A stretch of DNA of 64,000 nt from DATAOG01 sp963840925 (GCA_963840925.1 CAWJAY010000021.1:71034-135033), one strand, 5' to 3'. Shown: positions 53,334 to 64,000, counted from the first letter of the stretch. Notes: generated by a model not told the origin, from the sequence alone. Numbers and translations are program-made.

Positions 53334-54833
53334 TCAGCGGGCGCCGCGCGCCGCCAGGACCGCGCCGAATGTCCGGGACAGGATATAGAAGTCGATCCAG
53401 ATCGACCAGTTGCGGATGTAGTAGGTGTCGAGCGCCTGCTGCACCTCGAGATCGCCATCGCTGCGCGCCGAGACCTGCCAGAGGCCGGTGATCCCGGGGG
53501 TGACGCTCGAGCGCAAGGACTGAAAGGTCGGGTCGAACCGGTCCAGGTGATACTTCGGGAACGGGCGCGGCCCGACCAGGCTCATCTCGCCGCGAATGAC
53601 GTTGAAGATCTGCGGCAGCTCGTCGAGGCTGGTCCGCCGCAGGAAGTGACCGACGCCCGGCAGGATCCTGGGATCGCCGGTCAGCTTGAAATAGCGGTTC
53701 CACTCCTCGCGAGCGCTGGGATCGGCTGCCAGATGCTGCTCCAGCCGCGCTTCGGCGTCGGCATACATGGTCCTGAGCTTCCAGACCCTGATCGGGCGGC
53801 CGTTCTTGCCGGCACGCACCTGGGCGTAGAACGGCGAACCGCTGCTGACGGCCCGGATCCAGAGCGTCAGCAGCGCGATGATCGGCACGCTGAGCAGCGC
53901 CAGCGGCAGCGCGATCAGATGGTCGGTGGTCTGTTTGAGCAGGCGATTTCGCCGGAGCAGCAGGTTGCGCCGCATCTGGAGACCGATCAGACCGTTGAGG
54001 TCGCGGCTGCGCACCCACAGCGTCGGCAGCTTGCGCAGGTCGGGCACGACGATGATTTCGCGATAGCGAAGCTGCAGCGCGACCGCGTCGACGGTATCCT
54101 GGCCGCCGCTCGGGGGGGTGACGATCGCGGTTCCGATCCGGCCGCTGTACTTGGCGCTGTCGGCAATCGAACCGAGGACCGGCAGGTCCTGAACCCGAAC
54201 CGGCGTGCCGTCGCCGTCGCCGTTATCGAAGAACCCGACCGGGCGTAACCCGAACTCCGGTGCCTGCTGCAGGATGCGAACCACCTGCTGCCCGATCGGG
54301 CCGGCACCGATCACCACGGTCGGGACGCCCCAGAGGCCAAGCCGGATCAGCGCGTTGCGGACGACCCGCTCGCCGACCGGTGGCAGCGTCACGGCCAGCA
54401 GGAACATCGGCAGGGCGGCGCCGAGCGGCCAGAGCTTGCCGCAAGCGGCGTAGTACCAGCCGAACAGCAGCACGAACAGGATGCTGGTCGCCTTGATGCG
54501 CAGCGGGAACCGCTCGATCGGAGCCTGGCCGCCGACCAGGTAGACGTCCAATAACCAGTAGGCGACCGGCAGGGACAGCGCGATCACCGCCTCGGGAGGG
54601 CGGATGGCCAGGCTTTCGGCGGCCTGGCGGGTGATCGCCAGATAACCCTCGACCCCAAGATGGAAGGCGGCCAGCGCCGCCAGGCAGTCGAGCACGATCA
54701 GCGCCAGCAACGTGGTCGCCCGGCGGGACAGACGGCCGCGACCGGTCGCGGGCTCGACCTCGCGCCCGAGATCGAGCCCTGGCAGGGCAGCGCGATCCGC
54801 GGCAAGCGCGGCCTGTTTAAACGCGAACGCCAT
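53334..54833 (-). CDS. WbaP-type undecaprenyl-phosphate sugar phosphotransferase
   Basis: The 499-residue protein has several N-terminal membrane segments. A CoA/NAD-binding-like domain follows (GVPTVVIGAGPIGQQVVRIL). The C-terminal bacterial sugar transferase domain contains VWKLRTMYADAE, FLRRTSLDELPQIFNVIRGE, MSLVGPRPFPKYHLDRF and ITGLWQVSARSD. It transfers a sugar 1-phosphate to undecaprenyl phosphate, the first step of exopolysaccharide assembly. Confidence 0.9.
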   Translation of the reverse strand: MAFAFKQAALAADRAALPGLDLGREVEPATGRGRLSRRATTLLALIVLDCLAALAAFHLGVEGYLAITRQAAESLAIRPPEAVIALSLPVAYWLLDVYLVGGQAPIERFPLRIKATSILFVLLFGWYYAACGKLWPLGAALPMFLLAVTLPPVGERVVRNALIRLGLWGVPTVVIGAGPIGQQVVRILQQAPEFGLRPVGFFDNGDGDGTPVRVQDLPVLGSIADSAKYSGRIGTAIVTPPSGGQDTVDAVALQLRYREIIVVPDLRKLPTLWVRSRDLNGLIGLQMRRNLLLRRNRLLKQTTDHLIALPLALLSVPIIALLTLWIRAVSSGSPFYAQVRAGKNGRPIRVWKLRTMYADAEARLEQHLAADPSAREEWNRYFKLTGDPRILPGVGHFLRRTSLDELPQIFNVIRGEMSLVGPRPFPKYHLDRFDPTFQSLRSSVTPGITGLWQVSARSDGDLEVQQALDTYYIRNWSIWIDFYILSRTFGAVLAARGAR

Positions 54834-55533
54834 TGCGGTGCACCATCAATCCGATCGGCGCGTCGGCGTGCCGCCGCGCTGACCGATGCGCGGCAAACCT
54901 GGGTTCGCAGCCAGCGGGGTGGCCCATGCTCGAACGGTGCGGCCGCGCGCAGCCAAGCGGCAAGTGAGCAAGGCGGCCGTGCCGGTGCTGCCAGATCGCC
55001 TTGTCATCGCCATTTTCTTGGAAATCCTTGCTCGCCCGTGGCCGGGCAATGGAACTGCGCTACCGAACAGTAATTGTCCGGGCGGTTGCGGGCGTGGAGG
55101 CATGCGGGATGAACGGACTATCCCGCGGTATCTCGAACAGCCAGACTGCCACCTGGTGGGTCACCCGATCGGTCGCCGCTTCCGCCTGCCATTCGGGTGA
55201 ACCGACGGCGTGAACGCGAAAATCTGAGAGTTCCCGCGCGCGGCTGGGTGGCCCTAAGCACCGACTGCCTTTCTTGCGGGCGAACCCGGGTAGCGGCGCA
55301 ATCGGCCGGCCAGGTGATCGCGGTGATCCTTGCCGGCGGCGACCCCCACCCGGCTGGCACCGCCTAATTCCTTTCGCCAGCCGACCCTCCCCGATCGAGG
55401 CAGAGACGGCCTGATTTCATGATCCCAATCGCCGCATACTCATTTGGAGGCGCATGCCACATGGAGCGGGATTAAACCAAATACCTCCGAAATTAATACC
55501 AATTCAGGGGTATCTCGGTCGGGCAGCCGTTCC
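54834..55533. other. 700-nt intergenic region before IS copy 2
   Basis: No supportable gene is seen. The last ~80 nt before the IS are AT-richer (e.g. GGGATTAAACCAAATACCTC near 55469). The region should contain the promoter of the sugar transferase gene, but no clear boxes stand out. Confidence 0.5.
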
Positions 55534-56890
55534 GGTGGTGTCGCGAAGGTGGTGGAAATTCGGCGGCGCGGGTCCGAAGGCATGGTGGTCGGCATCAGGC
55601 GGCGAAGTCAAGATCGGTGGGCGAGCGCTCGAGGGTCTGCCAGCCGTCGACCCGGCGCATGGTGATCTGACCGGACGCCAACAGCGCCCAGAACAGCATG
55701 GCGGCGGTCTCGGCACAGGGCAGCAGGCACTGCGTCTTGATTCTCCGCTTGAACTCCTCGTGCAGGCGCTCGATCGCGTTCGTGGTCCTCACCGAGCGCC
55801 ACTGCTCGGGCGGGTAGCGCACGAACGTGAACAGGCGCTCGCCGGCTTCTTCCAAGCTCGTCGCGACCGACCGGCAGCGAAGCTTCCACTTGGCCAGGAA
55901 CGCCTTACGCCGGACTACGACCTCGGCGGCGGCCTTGGCGTTCATCATGTGGTTGAAGTCGGCCTTGATCTCGTCGTGCAGGTGCTTCGGCGCGTGGGCG
56001 AGCAGATTGCGCTCCTTGTGCACGGTGCAGCGCTGAACCGGCACATCGTCCCACAGGCTGGCGAGCGCCGCTTCCAGGCCTTTGCCGCCGTCGACGATCA
56101 CCAATTCGGGTCGGCCAGCCCACGGCTGGTCAGGTCGTCCAGCATGGCCCGCCACGCGGCCTCGCTTTCGCCACCCATGTTCTTGATGGCGAGCACCACC
56201 TTCTGGCCGTCGCGGCGGACACCCAGGGCAATCAGCAGCGAGATGGCCGTGGCCTTGCGATCGAGCCGGACCTTGACCACGGTGCCGTCGAGGATCAGCC
56301 GCACAATGTCGTCGCCGGCAAGATCACGCTCCTGCCAGGCCTGCCAGGCCGAGCGGGTCTTCTGCCAGGCCCGGCTGACCACGTCCTTGCCCACATGGCC
56401 CTCGAACAACCTGGCCAACGCTCGCCGCGCCCGGCGGGTGTTCATGCCGGCGAGGTAGACCTCGGCGATCAAGGCCTCGGCGCGATGGGAGAGCCGCTTG
56501 TAAGCGGGCAGCGAGTCGCTCTTCCATTCCTGCTCGCCAGCCTCGTCGCGCAGACGAGCGCGCGGCACCGAGAGCGTCAGCAGGCCGAAGGTGGTGACCA
56601 GCTGGCGCGGCCGGTGCCCGTGGCGCCGACCAGTGCAGACCGCTCCTCGCTCGTGACGCCCACGGCCGAGCGAGCCTTCCAGCTCCTCCTCCAGCAGCTC
56701 CTCGATGAACGAGCGGACCTGACCACGGACCGCCTCCTCCAACGGATCGAACCAGTCGCTGCTGACGAACGGCGATGGCCCTGCCAGCACGGTTGGCGTA
56801 ACTTCCTTCATGGCGTGGGTTCCTTCTCGATCTTGCCAATCGGAACCTACGCCGCCTCATCCAATTTCCACCAACCTCGCGACACGACCC
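55534..56890 (-). mobile_element. IS256-family insertion sequence, copy 2 (1357 bp, inverted relative to copy 1)
   Basis: It is nearly identical to copy 1 and in the opposite orientation. Its left end reads GGTGGTGTCGCGA (one mismatch to the copy 1 end) and its right end TCGCGACACGACC. The flanking 8-mers are GCCGTTCC (55526-55533) and CCCGTTCC (56891-56898), a 7/8 duplication. Differences from copy 1 include an extra A in the transposase leader, a missing C in the transposase gene and at least two missense changes. Confidence 0.9.
55595..56811 (-). CDS. IS256-family transposase, copy 2 (frame slip)
   Basis: It matches copy 1 except for a base missing at about 56116: CTGGCCGACC where copy 1 has CTCGGCCGACC. 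The slip moves the frame just before the second catalytic Asp (ELVIVDGGKG). Either this copy is inactive or the base is an assembly error. Substitutions RHERG for RYERG and DSLPAYK for DLLPAYK distinguish the copies. Confidence 0.88.
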
Positions 56891-57091
56891 CCGTTCCAAG
56901 ATGCCCCCAGTAAAAGGGAAGGTGATCGTCACAACGGGTCGTCAAACAGCCAGTGCGCGCGCGCCGGGCGGATCCGCTCGGGCGGGCATGCGAGGCGGGC
57001 GCCGGCCAGGTGCCGCGCGCGCTCGAAGAGACCCGATCTGACCGCCGACCAGAGCAAGAGGCCCAGCGCACCGAATGGCGGAGCATCGGTC

Positions 57092-57778
57092 GTGAACGAG
57101 ATCAAGGTCGTCCTGGTCGGCATGAACAACCTGTTTCTGCAGGGTCTGCGCCACCTGCTCGATCCGAGCCGGTTTTCGGTTGCGGGCGAGGCGCGCGACC
57201 TCGTCGGCTGGTGCGCCGGTCGCGGGGAAAACGGCCATGCCGGGCTGGCACCGGACCTGCTGGTGGTCGATCTGAATGGCTGTAGCGAACACGATCTCGA
57301 CGGCCTGCAAGGCGTGCGCACGACTTCGCACGGTCTGCGCATCGTGGTGCTGGCGAACGAGTTCTGCCTTACCGATATGGCGCGTCTGCTGAAGGCCGGC
57401 GTCGACGGTTACCTGCTCAAAGACATGTCGGCAGAAGCCCTGTCGCTATCACTTCTTCTGGTGATGAAGGGAGAAAAGGCGCTGCCGAGCACGCTGGCCA
57501 GCATCCTCGCCGGCGACGCCCGCGCCCCTGCGAGCAATGGCGCTGCGCTCAAGGCCCACAAGCATCTGACCGAGCGCGAAGAGCAAATTCTGCAGTGTCT
57601 GCTCAACGCCTACAGCAACAAACACATCGCCCGGGCGCTCAATATCTCCGAAGGAACCGTCAAGGTGCATTTGAAGAGCCTGATGAAGAAAATTGCCGCC
57701 GGCAATCGGACCCAGGCGGCGCTGTGGGCGCGCAACAATGGGATCGCCGCCGGCGACTTCGTGATCGGGCGGCCATAG
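57092..57778 (+). CDS. LuxR-family regulator with degenerate receiver domain
   Basis: Starting at GTG 57092 (GGCGGAG upstream), the 228-residue protein has a receiver-like domain (IKVVLVGMNNLFLQGLRHLL, PDLLVVDLNG, GVDGYLLKDMS). The acidic pair at the end of strand 1 is replaced by GM. It ends with a LuxR HTH (LTEREEQILQCLLNAYSNKH followed by IARALNISEGTVKVHLKSLM). Loss of the acidic pocket suggests phosphorylation-independent action. It precedes the exopolysaccharide genes and likely regulates them. IS copy 2 ends 201 nt upstream and may affect its promoter. Confidence 0.8.
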   Translation: MNEIKVVLVGMNNLFLQGLRHLLDPSRFSVAGEARDLVGWCAGRGENGHAGLAPDLLVVDLNGCSEHDLDGLQGVRTTSHGLRIVVLANEFCLTDMARLLKAGVDGYLLKDMSAEALSLSLLLVMKGEKALPSTLASILAGDARAPASNGAALKAHKHLTEREEQILQCLLNAYSNKHIARALNISEGTVKVHLKSLMKKIAAGNRTQAALWARNNGIAAGDFVIGRP

Positions 57779-57848
57779 CCGGCGGCAGGCGCAATTCGGC
57801 CGAGTTCGCGACCGGCAAGCCTGGGCGCGAGGCCAGAAAGGAGTTGTC

Positions 57849-60151
57849 ATGGACAAGAACGTTGCCGTCCGCAACAGCTGGGAGCTCGCGGAGGCGAGGA
57901 CGTTCCGCGAGGTCGGGCACCCCGGCGTGCCGACCATGGCCGATACCGGCGAGATCGACCTCCATGGCTTCCTGCGTACGATTTACCGGCGCAAATGGCT
58001 GCTGCTGGCGACCATGGCCGCCAGTATGGGCGCGACCATGTTGTGGCTGGCGCATGCGACCCATCACTACTACGCCGACGTCCTGATCGTCGTCGAGACC
58101 CGGCCATCAAGTATCGTAAGAGTTGACGAAAAAGTGCAGGACGTCATCAGTGACACCGCCAAGGTCAACACCGAGGTCGCGGTTCTGAAGTCGCGCGGCT
58201 TGGCGTCCAGGGTCATTCGCGATCTCGATCTCGGCAGCGATCCCGAATTCAGCGAGGCGGCGGCCGAAGCGGATGCGGCCGCAGGCGCCGCGGCCGCGGC
58301 AACCTCGGGGAGCGGCTTCCAGGCCAGCGGCACGACGGCCACCCTCCTCGGGGCCCTGGACAGCGCCCGCTCCTTTCTCGCCGCCGCCTGGGCCGGCGTC
58401 AGCCGTGACGATGCGCTGCCGCCGCAGCCGATGGCGCCCACGCAACCGGAGGACCCCGAGCGGCAGGCAGCGGATCAGGGCCGCGAAGCCGCCGCCCTGC
58501 TCGATCAGTTCCACCAGCGTCTCACGGTCGAGCCCGAGGAGGGGTCGCGTCTGATCCGGATCGGTTTCACCTCGACCGCTCCGGCCCGGGCGGCCCTGAT
58601 CGTCAACACGCTGGTCGACGAGTACATGAAGAGCCAGCTCGAGACCAAGACCGAAGGTGCGCGCCGCGCGGCGGAATGGCTCGAAGACCGCTTGGCCGAA
58701 CTGGGCGACACGGTCCGATCGCTGGAACAGAGCGTTCAGCAGCAGCAGATCGACACCGGCACCAACAGCATCGACATCGTCTCGCAGCAACTGGCGCGGA
58801 TCAATCAGCAGCTGATCGATGCCCAGGCCGCGTCGGGCGCGTCGCGGGCGCGCTACGAGCAGGTCCGAGCTGTGGTCGAGAGCGGCGGCAACCTGGACGC
58901 GCTGCCTGAAATCATCGCCTCTTCGGCGATTCAGTTGCTGCGGGACCGGCACACGGAGCTGGTCGGGGAACTTTCGGAGCGCCAGACGATCTACGGTGAC
59001 AATCATCCTCAGATTGTCGCGGTGCGCGCTGAGATCGAGCAGATCGGGCGACAGCTGGAGCGCAGCATCGCCAACATCGTCGCCGGTCTACGCAACCAAC
59101 TGGATTCCGACCAGATCCGTGAGGCGACGTTGCGCCGCAATCTTGAAGCGGTCAGCGCCGACATGACCCGGCTGAAAAATCCGAAGTCGCGATCGCGCAG
59201 CTGGCGCAAAGGTTGCAGGTCAACCAGGGGCTTTATCGCAGCTTGCTCGAGCGCTACACCGAGGCAGTGGCGCTGCGGGACAATCAGCAACCGGACGCCC
59301 GGGTGATTTCACCGGCGCAAATACCGCTGTACCCGTCGTTTCCGAATTTCCCGCGGGTGATCGCTCTGGCCTTGGTCGGCTCGGCATCGCTCGCCGTGTT
59401 CTTCCTGGTCATCGCGGAACGGCTGCGCCAGAAGCTCGACACGGTCGAGAGCGTCGAGCGTCACGTCGGGCTGCAGATCATCGGCGCGATACCCGAGCTG
59501 TCGCGGCTGCGGCGCCTGGGGTCGAGCCCCGCCGGCTACCTCAGGCGCCGGCCGCTATCCGAGTTCGGCGGGGCGTTCCAGAGGCTTCGAGCGCTGCTCA
59601 ACCTCGGCACGACCCGGGAGATGCCGCATACGGTGCTCGTCACCTCCGGCTCCGCCGGCGAGGGCAAGTCGACGGTAGCCTTGTGCCTCGGTATCGCCAG
59701 CGCACTGTCGGGTCAGAAGGTTCTGCTGGTCGACTGCAACTTCGCCCGGCCCCAGGTGCATCGCATGGTCAAGGTCAGGCACCGCCGCGGGCTGACCGAT
59801 GTCCTGGGCGGATTCGCCGAGCTCGAGGACACGATCACGCGGGCCGCCGACTATCACCTGTCGATCTTGAGCATCGGCCGCTCGCGCGCCGGCGCGATGG
59901 ATCTGCTGAACTCCGGACGGATGCAACAGCTGCTCGAGGAGCTGAAGAAGAAGTTCGACGTGATCATCCTCAACTCAGCTCCGGTTCACGAGGTCTCCAA
60001 CGCCTTGACCCTGGGCAGTCTTGCCGAGAAGACGATCCTCGTGACCCGTCGCGAATGGACCAAGCACCGCGATGCCGCCTACGCCGCCAAGCAGCTGCGG
60101 CTGTCCGGCGCCGATGTCGCCGGCGTGGTGTTCAACCGAGCGATACCGTGA
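57849..60151 (+). CDS. Wzz/Wzc-like exopolysaccharide chain-length and ATPase protein (frame slip)
   Basis: It starts at ATG 57849 behind AAAGGAG and is about 767 residues when one A is added in the run at 59175-59179. The domains are a Wzz N-terminus with a membrane segment (LLLATMAASMGATMLWLAHA), long coiled coils, a second membrane segment (IALALVGSASLAVFFLVIAE) and a BY-kinase-like ATPase. The ATPase shows Walker A SGSAGEGKSTVAL, Walker A' VLLVDCNFARP and Walker B VIILNSAP. It ends at VVFNRAIP with no C-terminal tyrosine cluster, so tyrosine autophosphorylation is doubtful. It controls polymer length and export at the inner membrane. Confidence 0.85.
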
Positions 60152-60310
60152 GGCTCGGCAGCGAGAACCGAACCGGCATGCGGCAACCATCGACCGGCAG
60201 GTAAGCCGAAACTATTGATCGCTGCTCCCGGACGGCAGTAGTTAGAGACTGTGGGTCGCCGAACTTCGGACCATCCGATCGAACTGACATCTGAAGATGG
60301 AGTTCTGACT

Positions 60311-61273
<963 letters not shown>

Positions 61274-61698
61274 GTCGCCGCCGGTTCGCGGCGGGAAGTA
61301 GGGCCGTCCCGCCGCAGCCGACCTTGCCTGGCCCGACCTGGCGGGACGAGCCTGCTCCAAATCGGCTGGAGCGGGCTCGTCCCCGTGCTCACCGCGGATC
61401 TGGACGAGGCGCGGCCAGCCGGGCGACCTCACGGTGCCGATCAGGGTCGAGGCGCGCTGATCGCCATCAGAAACCGGGGTGGCTGCCGACATCGGCCTTA
61501 CCAAGGACCTCGCCGGTCGAGTTCGGCTCGGGCCTCCTGATGCGCTCGCGCGAATGCCCCGTCCGGCGCCGGGCGGTCTGAATACCGGTGATCGATGGGT
61601 TGCGCGCGGCCAATGCCGCGGCTGACCCTTTGGTCGCGAGCGCAGCGCCGGCAGCAACCGGTCGACCGGTCAGCGCGAGCCCGCGCCGCCGACGAGCA
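61274..61698. other. 425-nt convergent intergenic region
   Basis: It lies between the stop of the decarboxylase gene and that of the leftward pyruvyl transferase gene. CCGCCG (61278-61283) can pair with CGGCGG (61289-61294) around a 5-nt loop just after the first stop, a weak terminator candidate without a T tract. No gene is seen. Confidence 0.4.
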
Positions 61699-62970
61699 TC
61701 AAATGGCAGGATCTCGCGCGTCCAGGAACTTGGTGGGCTGCCCAGACGTCGCAGCGCCGAAGATCAACGATGTCAGAACGTCTTCCTGTCGCCGCAGCGC
61801 GGATTGGAAGCGAGCGCCCGTTTCAAGTATCTGCTGCTCGAGGTTGCGCCGCTCCGAGATCAAGCGCAGCGTCTGCGCCTGGAGGATTTCGACGTCGAGC
61901 TCCTCGATGTTCTGGCAGTAATCGGCCAGGCCCATCTCGGCCAGCAGAGCATCGTTCTTCTCCGAATAGCCGATCGAGATCGTGGGCCTGCCGGTCCTCA
62001 GCGCGCAGACGACGTTGTGATACCGGGTCGCGACCACGAGGTCGGCGCCGGCGATCTGCTGCATGATGTCATGGAGCGTCCGCGCCGGCGCGAACGCCAG
62101 CGCAGCCTCGGCGCGCGCGGGCCGCATCGAGTGCACGGCGCAGCTGAGGTCCTCGACCGCGCGCCGGTCCGCGGCGTCGCCCATCAGCAGCCGCACGCTG
62201 TGCCCCTGATCGAGCAGCCAGACCACATACCGGGTGATCTTCCAGAGATAGGCGGCATAGATCGCGGCGCCGCGGCTGAGATCATTGCGCCAGCCATAGT
62301 AGGCCATCACCCCGACCCCGATGGTCAGCGGCTGGCCTTCGGCGGCCTGGGGGCGGATCGATGCCGACGCCGGCAGCCGGAACGCGATGTCCGGGCAGAT
62401 CCAATCCTTGCCGGTGTCGAACCCGATGCTCTCCATGAATGCCTTCGAGACGGTATCGCGATAGGACCGGCAGTGAGCCGCTCGAGCCGCCGCCTTCATC
62501 AACCATCGGCTGACCGGATGTCGGATCGGGCCCGCGCCGATACTGGCAAAGATGACCTTGACGCCCATCAGGCGCCCGAGCAGGCACCAGCTCAGGATGT
62601 CGTGCGGCCAGCCGAGGCCGAGCGGGCTGACCGAGAAGTCGTCGAGCACGCCCATTCCCGGAATGATCAGCACCTTCAGCCGCCGCAGATGGCGAGCGGC
62701 GTGCAGCCACAGTCGCGCTCGGCCGGCGGCCCTTTGCAGCAGCGCGAGCGCCCGGCGATCGGCCAGCCGTCGAGGTTTGCTGTAGATCGCCACGGCCTCA
62801 AGTCCGAAGGCCTTCTCGACCGCGGCCGGATTGCCACAGATGCAGAGCAGGCCTTGGTCTGGCGCCACTCTGCGCAGAAAACCTACCATCAACTCGAGTG
62901 ATCCGTCATTGCCGATATTACCGGTGCCGAACATCCCGAACAGGCCGATCAGCTTTGGCTGGGTCGCCAT
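61699..62970 (-). CDS. Polysaccharide pyruvyl transferase family protein
   Basis: From ATG 62970 the protein is 423 residues. The N-terminal LIGLFGMFGTGNIGNDGSLE and the later VIFASIGAGPIRHPVSRW, GADLVVATRYHNVVCALRTG and RPTISIGYSEKNDALLAEMG are typical of the PS_pyruv_trans family. It likely adds pyruvate ketals to a sugar of the exopolysaccharide. In-frame ATGs upstream (62982, 63015) do not add recognisable sequence. Confidence 0.85.
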   Translation of the reverse strand: MATQPKLIGLFGMFGTGNIGNDGSLELMVGFLRRVAPDQGLLCICGNPAAVEKAFGLEAVAIYSKPRRLADRRALALLQRAAGRARLWLHAARHLRRLKVLIIPGMGVLDDFSVSPLGLGWPHDILSWCLLGRLMGVKVIFASIGAGPIRHPVSRWLMKAAARAAHCRSYRDTVSKAFMESIGFDTGKDWICPDIAFRLPASASIRPQAAEGQPLTIGVGVMAYYGWRNDLSRGAAIYAAYLWKITRYVVWLLDQGHSVRLLMGDAADRRAVEDLSCAVHSMRPARAEAALAFAPARTLHDIMQQIAGADLVVATRYHNVVCALRTGRPTISIGYSEKNDALLAEMGLADYCQNIEELDVEILQAQTLRLISERRNLEQQILETGARFQSALRRQEDVLTSLIFGAATSGQPTKFLDARDPAI

Positions 62971-63102
62971 CGATCTCTCCATCGACACAACTGTCCAGGA
63001 TGCCGTCAGGCACACGCACGAGTTCGAGCCCCACAGACGAACTCGGAGCCGTTCGATCGGACGGGATTGACAAACCTCGGAGGCGCGCGGTGATCAGGTC
63101 GA

Positions 63103-64000
63103 TCACTTGCTGGAGAATGACCATCCCAGGTAATTGTCGGGACCCGGCACCAGCAGCCGACGCCAGACCTCGCCGCGGCGGGCCATGCCGACGATCGACA
63201 CGATGCAGTGCAGGCGCTGCGGGATGTCGATATCGGCGGCGAAGGTCATTTTCGTGTAGTCGCAAAGCATTCTGAGTTGGGGGATGCCGCCCGAGCCTTC
63301 GTGCTGTGCGCGCTCGCGGGTGGTCTTGTAGTGGGTGCAGCCCTGGTGCATCCGCTTGGCGAACAGCTCTTCGCCGATCTCATGGAACCGGCCTTGCAGA
63401 GCCAGCTCCGCCAGCAGCACTTTGTCGGCCCCGGAGTACTTACGGTACAATGAGGTCTTGGCCAGCGCCTGGGTGCGGACAACCCCGGACATCGGCAAGG
63501 ACCAGCCCATCAGCCACAGCACCTGCCTGAAGCGCAACTCGGCGCTTGCCGCCTCGCCGATCCTAGCGGCTTGCGGTCTCATGACATCGCCGCTGGTGCC
63601 GCGGGAGTTGCCGTAGCTGTCGACGTAGCAGTCCCGGCCCCGGTCATAGAGCAGCGGTTCGCCGTGATCACCGATCAGCTTGGTCCGGGCGTGGCTGAGG
63701 ACCACACCGGGGTCGCGGTCAAGCACATCAACGCAACGCTCGAAGAAGCTGGGTTCGTAGAGATCGTCGCAGGCGCCGCCGTGGAACAGAGCTGCCCGCG
63801 ACAGCGCAAACGTCCGATTGAAGTTCGCCGCAGCTCCAATGTTCCGGTCGTTGCGAAAATAGCGAACGCGAGGGTCCTTTGCTTGATAAGATCGCGAGAT
63901 CTCCGCGGTCCGATCCGTGGACGCGTTGTCGGAGATCACGATCTCAAGATCGGTCATGGTCTGGGCGAGCAAATAATTCAATGTCTCGGCCAGATATTTC
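63103..64000 (-). CDS. Family 2 glycosyltransferase (partial at the right edge)
   Basis: The frame is open to the window edge, so the N-terminus (first ~20-25 residues) is outside. Visible GT-A motifs are LEIVISDNASTDRTAEISRS, VRYFRNDRNIGAAANFNRTF and ALFHGGACDDLYEPSFFERC, where the nucleotide-binding region differs from a classical DxD. It ends at VPGPDNYLGWSFSSK. It probably adds a sugar to the lipid-linked repeat unit made by the sugar transferase at 53334. Confidence 0.85.
   Translation of the reverse strand, partial: KYLAETLNYLLAQTMTDLEIVISDNASTDRTAEISRSYQAKDPRVRYFRNDRNIGAAANFNRTFALSRAALFHGGACDDLYEPSFFERCVDVLDRDPGVVLSHARTKLIGDHGEPLLYDRGRDCYVDSYGNSRGTSGDVMRPQAARIGEAASAELRFRQVLWLMGWSLPMSGVVRTQALAKTSLYRKYSGADKVLLAELALQGRFHEIGEELFAKRMHQGCTHYKTTRERAQHEGSGGIPQLRMLCDYTKMTFAADIDIPQRLHCIVSIVGMARRGEVWRRLLVPGPDNYLGWSFSSK

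Overview
The window is GC-rich chromosomal DNA (roughly two-thirds G+C by eye). It is most likely from an alphaproteobacterium. The grounds are an XoxF5-type lanthanide methanol dehydrogenase cluster, HpsN, DenD/OtnK/OtnC and App1-like genes with alphaproteobacterial character, and sequence slips that coincide with GANTC, the CcrM methylation site of that class. About sixteen genes are broken by single-base slips, mostly in homopolymers or at GANTC. I read these mainly as assembly errors, not real decay, and annotate the genes across them.

Region 1 (1-19.7 kb) is a lanthanide/PQQ alcohol-oxidation locus. It holds a Tat-type solute-binding protein (partial), a DUF2380-type lipoprotein-like protein, a PQQ-associated ABC binding protein, a beta-propeller protein, two small secreted proteins, an App1-like phosphatase, a cupin, a SoxYZ-like carrier, a quinoprotein-relay zinc hydrolase and a pentapeptide-repeat protein. 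Two paralogous membrane-anchored coiled-coil proteins carry an exact 42-residue repeat. These are followed by xoxF, a cytochrome c (xoxG-like), a fused xoxJ/rhodanese protein, pqqA and pqqE. Flagellar motor genes motA and motB sit in the middle. The likely pathway is methanol or another alcohol to XoxF(PQQ, lanthanide), then XoxG, then the respiratory chain, with accessory periplasmic proteins.

Region 2 (19.7-36.5 kb) is mixed metabolism: a TPR protein, an HpsN-type sulfopropanediol dehydrogenase and an SDR separated by a lower-GC PIN-domain gene, AlkB, a HlyU-family protein, an AI-2E transporter-family protein, dgoK-dgoA, RlpA, a ketopantoate reductase-like protein, an omega-amino-acid:pyruvate aminotransferase, YccF, PepN and an acetyltransferase.

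Region 3 (36.5-47.2 kb) holds an adenylate cyclase with a TPR tail. It also has a four-carbon sugar-acid pathway (ltnD, denD, otnK, otnC; threonate/erythronate to DHAP) that is interrupted by a block carrying an Abi_C abortive-infection gene, a cupin and a Uma2 nuclease. An RHH regulator, an AraC-type regulator with a VOC protein, a cytochrome c and tRNA-Thr(TGT) follow.

Region 4 (47.1-51.4 kb) is a small island bounded by the tRNA-Thr 3' end and a partial copy of it. Its only cargo gene is a GmrSD-like DUF262-HNH-AlbA_2 protein split by a 1357-bp IS256-family element with an 8-bp target duplication. Removing the element restores a 702-codon frame.

Region 5 (51.4-64 kb) has an enolase-superfamily enzyme and an exopolysaccharide locus: a WbaP-type sugar transferase, a LuxR-type regulator, a Wzz/Wzc-like protein, UDP-glucuronate decarboxylase, a polysaccharide pyruvyl transferase and a GT2 (partial). 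A second, inverted copy of the same IS lies between the sugar transferase and the regulator.
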